Shown here: in pieces, positions 26,597 to 35,065 of the stretch | How the letters are laid out: every line of letters begins with the position of its first letter | Numbering within the stretch: the first letter of the stretch is position 1 | Assembly (NCBI RefSeq): GCF_009901955.1 | Contig: NZ_WUTS01000001.1 | Location: forward strand, 1,930,817-1,994,816 | DNA from: Halomonas icarae | Lineage (GTDB): Bacteria > Pseudomonadota > Gammaproteobacteria > Pseudomonadales > Halomonadaceae | DNA: 64,000 bases | Reading direction: 5' to 3' | The notes under the pieces: model-generated | What the model saw: only the letters and a program-made list of their open reading frames with translations | The model's database searches: none | Told to the model about the DNA's origin: nothing | Position numbers and translations under genes: made by a program

Positions 26597-26657
26597 TTAG
26601 GAAAAAGCATACTCAGGAGGAAGCATGGGTGGGAGAAAGCACAAGTGGAAGAAAACC
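26581..26657 (+). repeat. Imperfect tandem repeat, five ~15-bp units
   Basis: Five purine-rich units resembling GGAGGAAGCATA begin at 26581, 26596, 26612, 26627 and 26643. They start in the last codons of the diguanylate cyclase gene and run into the non-coding gap. This looks like replication slippage; no function is evident. Confidence 0.6.
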
Positions 26658-26659
26658 TA

Positions 26660-26680
26660 GGGGCGCTGACGTGGCGCCCC
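26660..26680 (-). terminator. Possible terminator after the DksA-like gene
   Basis: GGGGCGC (26660-26666) pairs with GCGCCCC (26674-26680). On the minus strand it is followed shortly by TTTTC. It lies 40 nt past the DksA-like stop, between convergent genes, and is weak. Confidence 0.4.
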
Positions 26681-26720
26681 GACCGGAACGCTCATAAGAA
26701 AAGCGCCACCCATCGGCTCA

Positions 26721-26987
26721 TCACCTGAGCTGGCTGTCCTTGCTGGCCCGCCGATTGATGGCAGCGACATCCACCCCCTTGGCTTCCAGGCTCGACTGGC
26801 AGGCGACACAAAGCTGCACACCCGGGAGTGCCTTGCGTCTCCCCTCCGGGATGGGTGCATCACACTCCACGCAGAACTCGGCGCTATCTCCTTTGTGCAA
26901 GCTGGTGCGTGCCCTCTCGACCGCCTCCTCCACGGTGGCGTCAATCTGATCCTGCACGGCTCCATCTCGAGTCCAACCACCGGCCAT
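26721..26987 (-). CDS. DksA/TraR-type C4 zinc-finger protein (YbiI-like)
   Basis: 88 residues. The four zinc cysteines are at C39, C42, C60 and C63, inside the family pattern (FCVECDAPIPEGRRKALPG, then CVACQ). Small TraR/YbiI-like proteins lack the long coiled coil of DksA. They are thought to act on RNA polymerase through its secondary channel or to be minor relatives; the role here is not known. GGAGG lies 9 nt before the ATG. It lies downstream of the ykvI gene, past that gene's terminator, so it is likely transcribed on its own. Confidence 0.9.
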   Translation of the reverse strand: MAGGWTRDGAVQDQIDATVEEAVERARTSLHKGDSAEFCVECDAPIPEGRRKALPGVQLCVACQSSLEAKGVDVAAINRRASKDSQLR

Positions 26988-27090
26988 GATGCATTACCTC
27001 CATATCGCTACATAAGCCATTGAGTGCCCAGCACGGGAAGGCAGGGCTGGGTTCTCATCAACGACGCCACCCAGCAATCCCAAGATATGA

Positions 27091-27123
27091 GAAAGGCCGA
27101 CCACGGGCAACCGTGGCCGGCCT
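27091..27123 (-). terminator. Terminator of the YkvI-family gene
   Basis: A 13-bp stem (27094-27106 with 27111-27123, one mismatch) closed by a GCAA tetraloop and followed on the minus strand by CTTTCTC. It lies 78 nt past the transporter's stop. Confidence 0.7.
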
Positions 27124-27200
27124 GGCACTCCGGGTAGAACGGCACCCCACCGCTGGCGGCACCACAGCCCCGGCGTCCCTACGGACACCGGGCAGAAACA

Positions 27201-28298
27201 TCAGCGGCTGGCGGAGCTCGCCAACTGCGCCTTGCTGCGCTGGCGTGTGCTGTACCAGCGAATGCCCAGGGCAACGATCAGGATCAGGCCCACCACGCCC
27301 AGCATGGGATAGACGGTGCCGATCAGGGTGCTGAACCCGAACTGGCTGAGCACCAGCCCCACCAGGGTGAAGATGACGCTGAAGAGCTTGAAGCGGCCCG
27401 ACTCGGGCGCGGCGAAGCGGGCGCTAAAGGCGAAGAACATGCCCACGGCGGTGCTGTAGATCATGCAGATCAGCGCCACCGACATCACCATGGCCACCAC
27501 CGGCGAGACCGCCGTGGCAAGCATCAGCGAGGGCATATCCACGCCGGCCAGGCGCTCGAGATTGGCGAACAGCCCGATATTGAGCAGGAAGATCAGCACA
27601 CCGAGCCCCACGCCGCCGAGAATGCCGCCCAGGGAGGCCTCTCGTGTATCGCGAGTCAGGCCACCAATCACCGAGAGCATGGGGAAGCCGACGGCGATAT
27701 TGAAGGAGGCATAGAGCAGAGCGCCGATAAACCAGTGCGAGAACGACCAGCCATCACTGATGGTGGGCACCTCGGCGGCCGCGGCCTCCAGTGTCTCCAG
27801 AGACGCGCTGCTGGTGAAGAAGGAGTAGACGGTGATCGTCAGCACCAGCAACAGCAGTACCGGCATGATAAGGCTGATCAGGTTGATGATGCCGCGAACG
27901 CGCAGACACAGGGTCAGGATGACCAGCACACTGAGTAGCACGCCGCCAAACAGCGGTGGCAGGCCGTATTGCTGGGCGAAGATGGAGCCGCTACCGGCCA
28001 GCATCACCACCCCGACACCGAACAGGAAGAAGGAGAGCACCAGGTCGATGACCAGCCCCGCTCGCTTGCCGAAGAGCGCCTCCAGCACCTCCTTGTGAGA
28101 GCTCGCCTGCATGGTGGAGCTCATCCGCGCGATCTGCATGCCGAGAAAGGCGAACAACAGGCCGCTTACCAGGGTGCCGGCGATGCCGATCGCCCCATAG
28201 CCGGTGAAGAACTGCAGCACCTCCTGTCCCGAGGCGAAGCCGCCACCGATGATGATCGACATAAAGGTCATGGCGATCAGGAAAGGCTGTTTGCTCAT
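27201..28298 (-). CDS. YkvI-family membrane protein (APC-type transporter)
   Basis: 365 residues with about ten predicted membrane helices. The start (MTFMSIIIGGGFASGQEVLQFF) is the hallmark of the YkvI family, related to the APC transporters, in which the GGGFASGQE loop probably forms part of the substrate and ion site. The transported compound is not known. The ATG at 28298 has GAGGTG upstream; a TTG five codons earlier does not. The 5' region contains two GC-rich hairpins, so regulation at the leader level is possible. Confidence 0.87.
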   Translation of the reverse strand: MSKQPFLIAMTFMSIIIGGGFASGQEVLQFFTGYGAIGIAGTLVSGLLFAFLGMQIARMSSTMQASSHKEVLEALFGKRAGLVIDLVLSFFLFGVGVVMLAGSGSIFAQQYGLPPLFGGVLLSVLVILTLCLRVRGIINLISLIMPVLLLLVLTITVYSFFTSSASLETLEAAAAEVPTISDGWSFSHWFIGALLYASFNIAVGFPMLSVIGGLTRDTREASLGGILGGVGLGVLIFLLNIGLFANLERLAGVDMPSLMLATAVSPVVAMVMSVALICMIYSTAVGMFFAFSARFAAPESGRFKLFSVIFTLVGLVLSQFGFSTLIGTVYPMLGVVGLILIVALGIRWYSTRQRSKAQLASSASR

Positions 28299-28628
28299 GG
28301 AAAGACACCTCAATACAAATGGCTTCTATGGCCCGTCCCAACCGCGGGCCGGCTCATCGGAAATCAATACAAGCACTCCGCCGGGTCCATCGCAGACGGA
28401 CCCGATTCGGGAGCACTGGCGTTGCTGTAATGATCAGATGCGCGGGAGTATACGATAGGAAACTTAGTTTATTATCGGGAATATAGGCGCCAATCAGAAA
28501 AAAATAACCCGCAATACGCCTTTGGTCTCATTTTACTGATTTTACTATGGTATTCAGGGACTAGAGCGGCCATCCACGCCATGACGTATGGTGGCTTGCC
28601 TCCCTTTCACGGTACGAATGGAGACCCC
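28299..28628. other. Divergent intergenic region with leader hairpins
   Basis: 330 bp without a gene between the ykvI-family gene (minus) and the DUF503 gene (plus). On the ykvI side, GGCCCG/CGGGCC (28330-28350) and GGGTCC/GGACCC (28383-28403) can form short hairpins in its leader. The DUF503 side (28440-28560) is AT-rich and should hold promoters. No known riboswitch class was recognised. Confidence 0.4.
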
Positions 28629-28910
28629 ATGCACCTTGGTATTCTCACCCTGACCATCTCCCTGCCCGGTTGCCGTTCCCTGAAGGAGAAACGCCAACGC
28701 ATGGGTGGCCTGCACGAGCGCTTCGGGCGCAACCCCGCCATCGCCGTCTGCGAAAGCGGCGAACTCGATCGCCTGGACGCCAGCGAATGGACCTTCGTTG
28801 CCGTCGCCCCCGCCAAGCCCCAGGTAGAGGCCCTGCTCAGCGAGATCGAAGACAAGATCCAGCGCACCGTGGATGGACGAGTGATGGAGGCGACCCGAGA
28901 GATGCTGTAA
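28629..28910 (+). CDS. DUF503 (YlxP-like) protein
   Basis: 93 residues matching DUF503: the start HLGILTLTISLPGCRSLKEKR carries the family's Lys-x-Lys-Arg stretch, and the rest alternates short strands and helices. Members are small ferredoxin-like-fold proteins; YlxP is encoded near rbfA in Firmicutes, but the function is not settled. GGAGA lies 5 nt before the ATG. It is a single-gene unit here. Confidence 0.88.
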   Translation: MHLGILTLTISLPGCRSLKEKRQRMGGLHERFGRNPAIAVCESGELDRLDASEWTFVAVAPAKPQVEALLSEIEDKIQRTVDGRVMEATREML

Positions 28911-29014
28911 CGGTGCTGTGCGGCGTGACTAACGGGCAGCGATGTTACGGCGATACTTCATCGACGCAAGGCTGGCATCGCGGGCCATCGTCTTGCCGAT
29001 GACCAGGGGCCGGC

Positions 29015-29479
29015 CTAACGCCGGTCACCGAAATACTTGACCCGGCGGTACACCGCCGTGACGGCTCCTCCGCCCAGCATCATGCCCAGGCCCGCCACCA
29101 CGACGACCAGCGCGTCATGGGCCACGGTGCCGGTGGCTGAGTACACCCCCACCAGCATGCCGATATGGCGTACCACCAGGTAAACGCCGATCAGGAAGGT
29201 GCCGGCGCGCACCAGGTCGTCATCCCTGACCCGAGCGCCGGCATCGTCATCTGCAACGCTACTGCCATGCAGCCTTTCTGCCAGGCGGCCGGCAAGGCAC
29301 CAGAGCAGCACACCGCCCACCACCGGCACGCCTACGGTGGCCAGGAAAACCGGTAGCAGCTCGGCTGACCAGAGCTCTCCCGTATTGGGGCCCAGCAGCG
29401 CCGGCAGCACCGAAAACAGGGTCTTCAGTAAGAGATAGAGGCCCATCAGGCGGATCAGCAGGATGGAGAAGGGTTTCAT
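29015..29479 (-). CDS. Hypothetical four-helix membrane protein
   Basis: 154 residues with four predicted membrane helices (about 7-29, 41-64, 90-112, 121-142) and a short acidic loop (SVADDDAGARVRDDD) between the second and third. No family is recognised. GGGAG precedes the ATG. It begins 23 bp after the phzF stop on the same strand, so it probably belongs to the tail of that transcript. Confidence 0.75.
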   Translation of the reverse strand: MKPFSILLIRLMGLYLLLKTLFSVLPALLGPNTGELWSAELLPVFLATVGVPVVGGVLLWCLAGRLAERLHGSSVADDDAGARVRDDDLVRAGTFLIGVYLVVRHIGMLVGVYSATGTVAHDALVVVVAGLGMMLGGGAVTAVYRRVKYFGDRR

Positions 29480-29502
29480 GGTGGCTCCCGATCATTGGGT
29501 CA

Positions 29503-30372
29503 TCAGCCTGGAAGGTGCAGCGAACCGCGCCCCACGATGACGGCCTCTCCCGCAATTCGGATGGTCAGATCATCTTCAGCGCGCTCGGCTTCGGCAAGGA
29601 TGCGGCTCGGGCGTCCCATCTCGATGCCCTGCTCGATCTGCCAGCGCCATCGACCAACTCGCCTGTTCTGCGCCAGGTGCCCAGCCAAGGCCGCCGCCGC
29701 ACTGCCAGTCGCCGAGTCTTCGCGCACGCCACCCTCGGTAGAAAACATCCGAGCTCTCACGACGCGTGATGCACCAGTCTCTTTACCGACCACATAGAGA
29801 TACACCTGATCGTGGCCGCTGGGTGAGACCCACTCCGCCCAGGCACTCGGCGAGGGTCGTGCCCTCTCCAGGGCCTCCTGTGACGCAAGCTCGATCAGGT
29901 GATAGGGCAGCCCACAGGAGGCGAGCACCGGTTCACTCAGGGTCTGCTGCGCTGCCAGTCCCAGCAACTGGGCGACGGCGGTCTGGTTCAAGGTGCTGCT
30001 CGAGATGCTGAACGGCGCCGCCGTGGTGAAACTGGCCAGCGTCCGATCGAACTCCACGACCAGGGGGCCAACGCCGGCGTCGAGGGTGAGCGATCTATCA
30101 CGCTCGGCCATGCTCAGTTCCACCAGCAGGTGTGCCGTACCTATCACCGGGTGGCCGGCGAAGGGCAGCTCCCGGGTGGGGGTAAAGATGCGGACGGGAT
30201 AGCGGTGCCAGCCGGTTGCCTCACCGACGAACACCGTCTCGGAGAGATTCAGCTCGTTGGCGATGGCCTGCATCGTGTCGGTCGCGAGGCCTTCCGCGCG
30301 GGGGAACACCGCCAGCGGGTTGCCGGCGAAGGCGCGGTCGGCGAACACATCGAGGAGGAAGTACTCAGCCAT
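29503..30372 (-). CDS. PhzF-family isomerase/epimerase
   Basis: 289 residues with the PhzF fold, a duplicated diaminopimelate-epimerase-like barrel. The N-terminal DVFADRAFAGNPLAVF and the catalytic Glu45 in NELNLSETVF are present, along with FAGHP and the RMFSTEGGVREDSATGSAA strand. In phenazine makers PhzF isomerises a dihydroanthranilate derivative. No other phenazine gene is here, so this is one of the many orphan members of unknown substrate. Its start overlaps the end of hsdR by 8 bp, an unusual linkage for this family. Confidence 0.9.
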   Translation of the reverse strand: MAEYFLLDVFADRAFAGNPLAVFPRAEGLATDTMQAIANELNLSETVFVGEATGWHRYPVRIFTPTRELPFAGHPVIGTAHLLVELSMAERDRSLTLDAGVGPLVVEFDRTLASFTTAAPFSISSSTLNQTAVAQLLGLAAQQTLSEPVLASCGLPYHLIELASQEALERARPSPSAWAEWVSPSGHDQVYLYVVGKETGASRVVRARMFSTEGGVREDSATGSAAAALAGHLAQNRRVGRWRWQIEQGIEMGRPSRILAEAERAEDDLTIRIAGEAVIVGRGSLHLPG

Positions 30373-32770
30373 ACAGCCGCTCCTGGAATCCGATGAAGAC
30401 CTCGCGGATATGCTCGACGCTGCCCAGCTCGGCGATGGCTTCGGTGGGCGTGTGGTATTTGAGCTCGATCAGTCGGGGCAGCTTGTCCTGGGCGAGCTCG
30501 CCGACGCCGTCCTGGATGTAGTGGCCCAGCACGAAGCCGAGGAACTCCCGCTGGCGATAGTCGTAGCCGGAGAGGAGCCGTTCGCGGTGGGCGGCCACCC
30601 GCTCCTCGCGGCTGAGCGGCGGCAGCGCGAAGGCGATGTAGGCCAGCACGTCGAAGAGGTCACTGTTCTCGGCATCCACCAGGCGACCGATCTCCTTGAG
30701 CTGTTCGACGCCGTACCCCCTCTCGGCCAGGCTATCCAGAAGGCCCTGGCGAGTATCCGGTCGGCTCCAGAGCTCGCGCAGCGTCTCCTCATCCTGAAAC
30801 AGCGCCGGCAGGTCGCCATAGAGCCGGCGGATGAAGTCGGCGGCGCTGATCGGCGTGCCGTCCGGACTCCAGAAGGTGGTCGCGCTCATGTACTGCAGCT
30901 GGCGCACCTTGCCCGGCGCCAGCTCGATCTCCACGACCGAACGTCCACCCGGGCCGCCCTCGCACAGACAGGGCGCTTCGCCGCACACCGGGCAGGGCGC
31001 CGGCACCTCGGGCTCGCAGGTGCAGGGGCGGTTGCCGCACTCCCCGCAGGGCTCGGGCGGTCGCACCACGCAGACACAGGGCGTCTCGCCGCAGCGGCCG
31101 CACGGCTCGGGGGCCGCCGGCTCGCCGTCCCACTCCGGGTCGCTGAAGTGCTCGTAGGCGCGCACGAAGTCGAGGATGGTGAAGTGGTCCTTGCCGTCGA
31201 ACAGGCGCGTGCCGCGGCCGATGATCTGCTTGAACTCGATCATCGAGTTGACCGGGCGCATCAGCACGATATTGCGGATGTTGCGCGCGTCCACGCCGGT
31301 GGAGAGCTTCTGCGAGGTGGTGAGGATGGTGGGAATGGTCTTCTCGTTATCCTGGAAGCGGCGCAGGAAGCGCTCGCCCTCCGCGCCGTCGTCGGCCGTT
31401 ACCCGCACGCAGTAGTTGGGGTCCTGGCTCGCCTTCGTCTGGTTGATCAGGTCGCGCACCGCCAGGGCGTGCTCCTGGTTAGCGCAGAACACCAGGGTCT
31501 TCTCACGCGGATCGATCATCTCCATGAACACCTGCACCCGGTACTGCTCACGCGCCTGGATCTTGATGAGGCGATTGAAGTCGGCCTCGGTGTAACGCCG
31601 GCCCTGCTCCACCTCGCCCTGCACCACCTCGTCATCCGGCGTGTAGACGTAGTCATCCAGGGTGGTAGCGATCTGGCGCACCTTGAACGGCGTCAGGAAG
31701 CCGTCGTTGATGCCCTCCTTCAGCGAGTAGACGTAGGCCGGCTCGCCGAAGTAGGCGTAGGTATCGGTGTTGGTGGTGCGTTTGGGCGTGGCGGTCAGGC
31801 CCAGCTGCACCGCCGGTGAGAAGTACTCGAGGATGGCGCGCCAGCTGCTCTCGTCATTGACGCCGCCGCGGTGACATTCGTCGATGATGATCAGGTCGAA
31901 GAAGTCCGGCGGGTAGTCGCCGAAGCTGGGCGCCGGGTTGCCCTCCCCGTCGCGGCCGCTCATGAAGGTCTGGAAGATGGTGAAGAACAGGTTGCCGTTC
32001 TTGGGTACCCTCCCCTGCTGGCGGATCGCGTCCGGCGCGATGCGCACCAGGGCATCCTCGGGGAAGGCGGAGAAGCTGTTGTAGGCCTGATCGGCGAGGA
32101 TGTTGCGGTCGGCCAGGAAGAGGATGCGCGGCCGGCGTCGGGTGGCCTCATCGCCCCGCCAGGCGGCCAGGTTCCAGCGGCTGTGGAACAGCTTCCAGGC
32201 GAGCTGGAAGGCGATGGCGGTCTTGCCGGTGCCGGTGGCCAGCGTCAGCAGCACGCGCTGGCGCCCGGCGGCGATGGCCTCCAGTGCCCGGTTGATGGCG
32301 TTGTGCTGGTAGTAGCGCGCCTGCCACTGGCCGCCGTTATCGTGGAACGGCACCTGGCCGAAGCGTTCGCGCCAGGGATTGGGCTCGGGGAAGGTCTCGG
32401 CCCAGAGTTCATCCGGCGTGGGGTAGCCAGCGACCGGGCCTTCCTCGCCGGTGTGCATGTCGACCCGGTAGAGGCCCAGCCCGTTGGTGGCGTAGGCGAA
32501 GCGGGTCTGCAGCCGCTCGGCGTAGCGCTTGGCCTGGGCCAGGCCCTCGGTGACCGGCAGGTCGCGCTTCTTGGCCTCGATCACCGCCAGCTTCTGGCCC
32601 TGGTAGAAGAGCACGTAGTCGGCGATGTCGCCGCGGGTGCGCTGCCCTCCACCCTGCAGCCGCCCCAGGGTGATGACCTCGCGCCGCACCCGGCTGCCAG
32701 CCACCCGGCCCCAGCCGGCTTCCTTGAGGGCGGGGTCGATCAGCTCGGCGCGAGTCTCGGCTTCGTTCAT
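30365..32770 (-). CDS. hsdR: Type I restriction enzyme, subunit R
   Basis: 801 residues. The nuclease core is D51, E65-A-K67. Walker A ATGTGKT is at 178-184 and the DECH box at 297-300, as in the ATP-dependent DNA translocase of type I enzymes. Between the helicase part and the C-terminus (residues 557-603) are three 18-residue units of the form C-x2-C-x4-C-x-C, twelve cysteines, possibly binding zinc. The C-terminal ~190 residues fit the domain that contacts the methylase core. The size fits EcoKI-like R subunits of the shorter kind. It is 118 bp downstream of the rhuM gene and overlaps phzF by 8 bp. Confidence 0.93.
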   Translation of the reverse strand: MNEAETRAELIDPALKEAGWGRVAGSRVRREVITLGRLQGGGQRTRGDIADYVLFYQGQKLAVIEAKKRDLPVTEGLAQAKRYAERLQTRFAYATNGLGLYRVDMHTGEEGPVAGYPTPDELWAETFPEPNPWRERFGQVPFHDNGGQWQARYYQHNAINRALEAIAAGRQRVLLTLATGTGKTAIAFQLAWKLFHSRWNLAAWRGDEATRRRPRILFLADRNILADQAYNSFSAFPEDALVRIAPDAIRQQGRVPKNGNLFFTIFQTFMSGRDGEGNPAPSFGDYPPDFFDLIIIDECHRGGVNDESSWRAILEYFSPAVQLGLTATPKRTTNTDTYAYFGEPAYVYSLKEGINDGFLTPFKVRQIATTLDDYVYTPDDEVVQGEVEQGRRYTEADFNRLIKIQAREQYRVQVFMEMIDPREKTLVFCANQEHALAVRDLINQTKASQDPNYCVRVTADDGAEGERFLRRFQDNEKTIPTILTTSQKLSTGVDARNIRNIVLMRPVNSMIEFKQIIGRGTRLFDGKDHFTILDFVRAYEHFSDPEWDGEPAAPEPCGRCGETPCVCVVRPPEPCGECGNRPCTCEPEVPAPCPVCGEAPCLCEGGPGGRSVVEIELAPGKVRQLQYMSATTFWSPDGTPISAADFIRRLYGDLPALFQDEETLRELWSRPDTRQGLLDSLAERGYGVEQLKEIGRLVDAENSDLFDVLAYIAFALPPLSREERVAAHRERLLSGYDYRQREFLGFVLGHYIQDGVGELAQDKLPRLIELKYHTPTEAIAELGSVEHIREVFIGFQERLYG

Positions 32771-32888
32771 CGGTCAATCCTTGTCCGGACGGTGCACGAT
32801 CTTGAGCCTTCCAGCTCGGTAACACTTCACAACATATGGGTTTCTGCCGAGCAAAGCCAGTTTAGGCATTTGCGGATCAGCCGGACCT

Positions 32889-33896
32889 TCAGGCGTCTGC
32901 CGGGCTGGCCAGCATGTTCATGACCAGACGCACCATGGTCGCCTTGTTGGCGGGATCGGACTCGGCGATCAGCAGCGTCAGGGCGGCGAGGCCCACGTCG
33001 TTGACCACCACCTCGCCGTGGGCATCGAGCAGGCGATCGTTGCGGTAGAGAAAGTCGACGAAGAGGTAGGCCGCACTGCGCTTGTTGCCGTCGGCGAAGG
33101 GATGGTTCTTGACCACGAAATAGAGCAGGTGCGCCGCCTTGGCCTCCACCGAGGGATAGGCCGGCTCGCCGAAGACGGTCTGGTCGAGATTGCCGAGCAG
33201 CGCCTCGAGGCCATCGCCGCGCTCCCGGGCGAACAGCTCGGTGGCCTCGCGCTTGGCGATCAGCTCGGCCTTGAGCGACGCCAGCGCCGTGCGGGCCTCT
33301 TCCAGGGTCGGCAGCCGGCCGCCGGCCTGGGCATGGGGCTCGGTCAGCAGGCCCTCATCGTAGCGCTGCAGCAGCAGGAAGGTCTGGGCGTAGCGGGTGA
33401 CGATATCGACGAGCCCCCGGCCGCTGGCGGCATCCAGGGCCGGGCTGCCGGCGGTCTTGCGCACCAGCGCCATGGCGGCCTCCAGCTCGCGGGCGTTCTC
33501 CTCGAAGCGCTGACGGTTCAGGGTCCAGCCTTGGGTGAGGTGCTCGCGCAGAACCCGGGTGGCCCATATCCGGAAGCGGGTCGCCCGCGCGGAGCTGACC
33601 CGGTACCCGACCGAGATCACCGCATCCAGGCTATAGTGCTTGCGCTTGCGTTTGACCTCTCGCCGCCCCTCCTGGCGAACTTGTAAGAAATCCTTACAGG
33701 TTGCCTCCTCCTCCAGTTCGCCATCCGCGTAGACGTTCTTCAGGTGCATGGTGATGTTCTGGGGCTTGACGTCGAACAGGTCGGCCATCTGTGCCTGGGT
33801 GAGCCAGACCGTCTCATGCTCGGCATCCAGCCGCACCTCGACAGCCTGATCGGCCTCCTGGTAGATGACGATGGGCGCCTGGCCGCTGTCGCTCAT
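32889..33896 (-). CDS. rhuM: RhuM-family protein with C-terminal Fic/DOC domain
   Basis: 335 residues. The N-terminal half is the RhuM/virulence-protein domain (VWLTQAQMADLFDVKPQNIT then KHYSLDAVISVGYRV). The C-terminal half carries the Fic motif HPFADGNKR at 265-273, with all residues of the H-P-F-x2-G-N-x-R pattern, so nucleotide transfer activity is possible. RhuM proteins are often embedded in type I restriction operons, where their role is not settled. The start overlaps hsdS by 4 bp. No antitoxin-like inhibitory helix partner gene is adjacent. Confidence 0.9.
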   Translation of the reverse strand: MSDSGQAPIVIYQEADQAVEVRLDAEHETVWLTQAQMADLFDVKPQNITMHLKNVYADGELEEEATCKDFLQVRQEGRREVKRKRKHYSLDAVISVGYRVSSARATRFRIWATRVLREHLTQGWTLNRQRFEENARELEAAMALVRKTAGSPALDAASGRGLVDIVTRYAQTFLLLQRYDEGLLTEPHAQAGGRLPTLEEARTALASLKAELIAKREATELFARERGDGLEALLGNLDQTVFGEPAYPSVEAKAAHLLYFVVKNHPFADGNKRSAAYLFVDFLYRNDRLLDAHGEVVVNDVGLAALTLLIAESDPANKATMVRLVMNMLASPADA

Positions 33897-35065
33897 GCCG
33901 TCGCCTCCTCCACCGCAGCCTCGGCTTCACTGGCCGTCAGCTCGCCGGAGAAGGCTTTCTGCAGCAGGGACTGCTTGAGCTCAGTGAGAGCGGTGAGTTT
34001 CTGCTGGTAGGTTGACTCAACTCGACTTACTTCAGCACGAATAAATGTAAGCCGCTCAACAATCTTCCATTGCTTATCCAGATCAGGGAGAGGCAGCATT
34101 AGCTTCTTACAGTCTGGCACCCTCATATGCTGCACGGTTGATCCAGAAGCAAACGAATGGATTTGACGCTGCATATAAGGCGACTGAAACGCATAAATAA
34201 GGAAGTCTGGCAAAAGCTTTTTCCGATCTGCTCGATATGAAACCAGCCGTTGGCCGAGAAAGACCTTTTCCTCAGTATCGAGAATCCCAACTTCACCCAT
34301 GGGAGCCTCTCTAGTCAGTATGACATCTCCTGATATCGGGACCTGTCGACGAGTCCACTTCTCATACACCTCCTCGGTGACGTACTTTACCGCTTCCAAG
34401 TTCACAAATCCATTGCGAACATTGGTAGTGCGGATCATCTTGTACGGTGTTGGTTCATCCACCTTGGGCGCAGTTTTATTGATACAATCAATTACCGAAT
34501 CGCATGCGGAGTCTATCCTAACCTCTCCATAAATATTTTTAACTTCTTCAAAAGCTTTGCCAAGAAAAGAGGTAAATAACTCATGCACATTGACGAGATT
34601 TTTTTCGGTATTGGCAACGACTGTATCGATCCCTTCGAAGGCCTCATCGAGGATGGCGACGATGCGCTTTTGCTCCTCAAGAGAAGGGACGTCGACCTCC
34701 ACCTCTTTTAACAGTCGATAATGACGAGCATACCCTAAGCCGCTCAGCGGTCTACCCAGCAGATAACAGTACAAGTAGCCGGCATCAAGGAATGGCTTAG
34801 GATTGAGAATCTTGACACCATCGGCACCTACGACAAAATCAAAATCAACGAGCTTTAAGACTGTCGTATGATCACCAAAAACAATGATCGGACTATCAAT
34901 GCGCACAACGTCTCTTGGATCATCCCAACGCCCATTTACCAGCCCTTTTTCTTGGGAGACGATGGGGTATAATCCAGACTGAAGAAATTTCCTCTTGGGT
35001 ATTTTGGTTGCTTTTGGCGCTTTATCAAGGCACTCAGGGAGCTTTAATTTCTTCCATTGACTCAT
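33893..35065 (-). CDS. hsdS: Type I restriction enzyme, specificity subunit S
   Basis: 390 residues with the usual plan: two target recognition domains, each followed by a helical conserved region (LEEQKRIVAILDEAFEGID near 130-150, and the similar KQWKIVERLTFIRAEVSRVES near 345). The reading frame is intact. Its middle is visibly lower in G+C than hsdM and hsdR, as expected from recombination of recognition domains. It overlaps hsdM by 4 bp at the start and rhuM by 4 bp at the end. Recognition sequence cannot be predicted. Confidence 0.92.
   Translation of the reverse strand: MSQWKKLKLPECLDKAPKATKIPKRKFLQSGLYPIVSQEKGLVNGRWDDPRDVVRIDSPIIVFGDHTTVLKLVDFDFVVGADGVKILNPKPFLDAGYLYCYLLGRPLSGLGYARHYRLLKEVEVDVPSLEEQKRIVAILDEAFEGIDTVVANTEKNLVNVHELFTSFLGKAFEEVKNIYGEVRIDSACDSVIDCINKTAPKVDEPTPYKMIRTTNVRNGFVNLEAVKYVTEEVYEKWTRRQVPISGDVILTREAPMGEVGILDTEEKVFLGQRLVSYRADRKKLLPDFLIYAFQSPYMQRQIHSFASGSTVQHMRVPDCKKLMLPLPDLDKQWKIVERLTFIRAEVSRVESTYQQKLTALTELKQSLLQKAFSGELTASEAEAAVEEATA

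Noticed and set aside
29503-30372. Phenazine biosynthesis cluster
   Set aside because: Only a PhzF-family protein is present; no phzA-E or G genes, so phenazine production is not supported.
30257-31819. Long plus-strand open frame opposite phzF/hsdR
   Set aside because: It lies across two recognised genes on the other strand and has no recognisable domain or ribosome site.
33893-35065. Frameshift or inactive hsdS
   Set aside because: The frame is intact over 390 residues with both conserved regions present.
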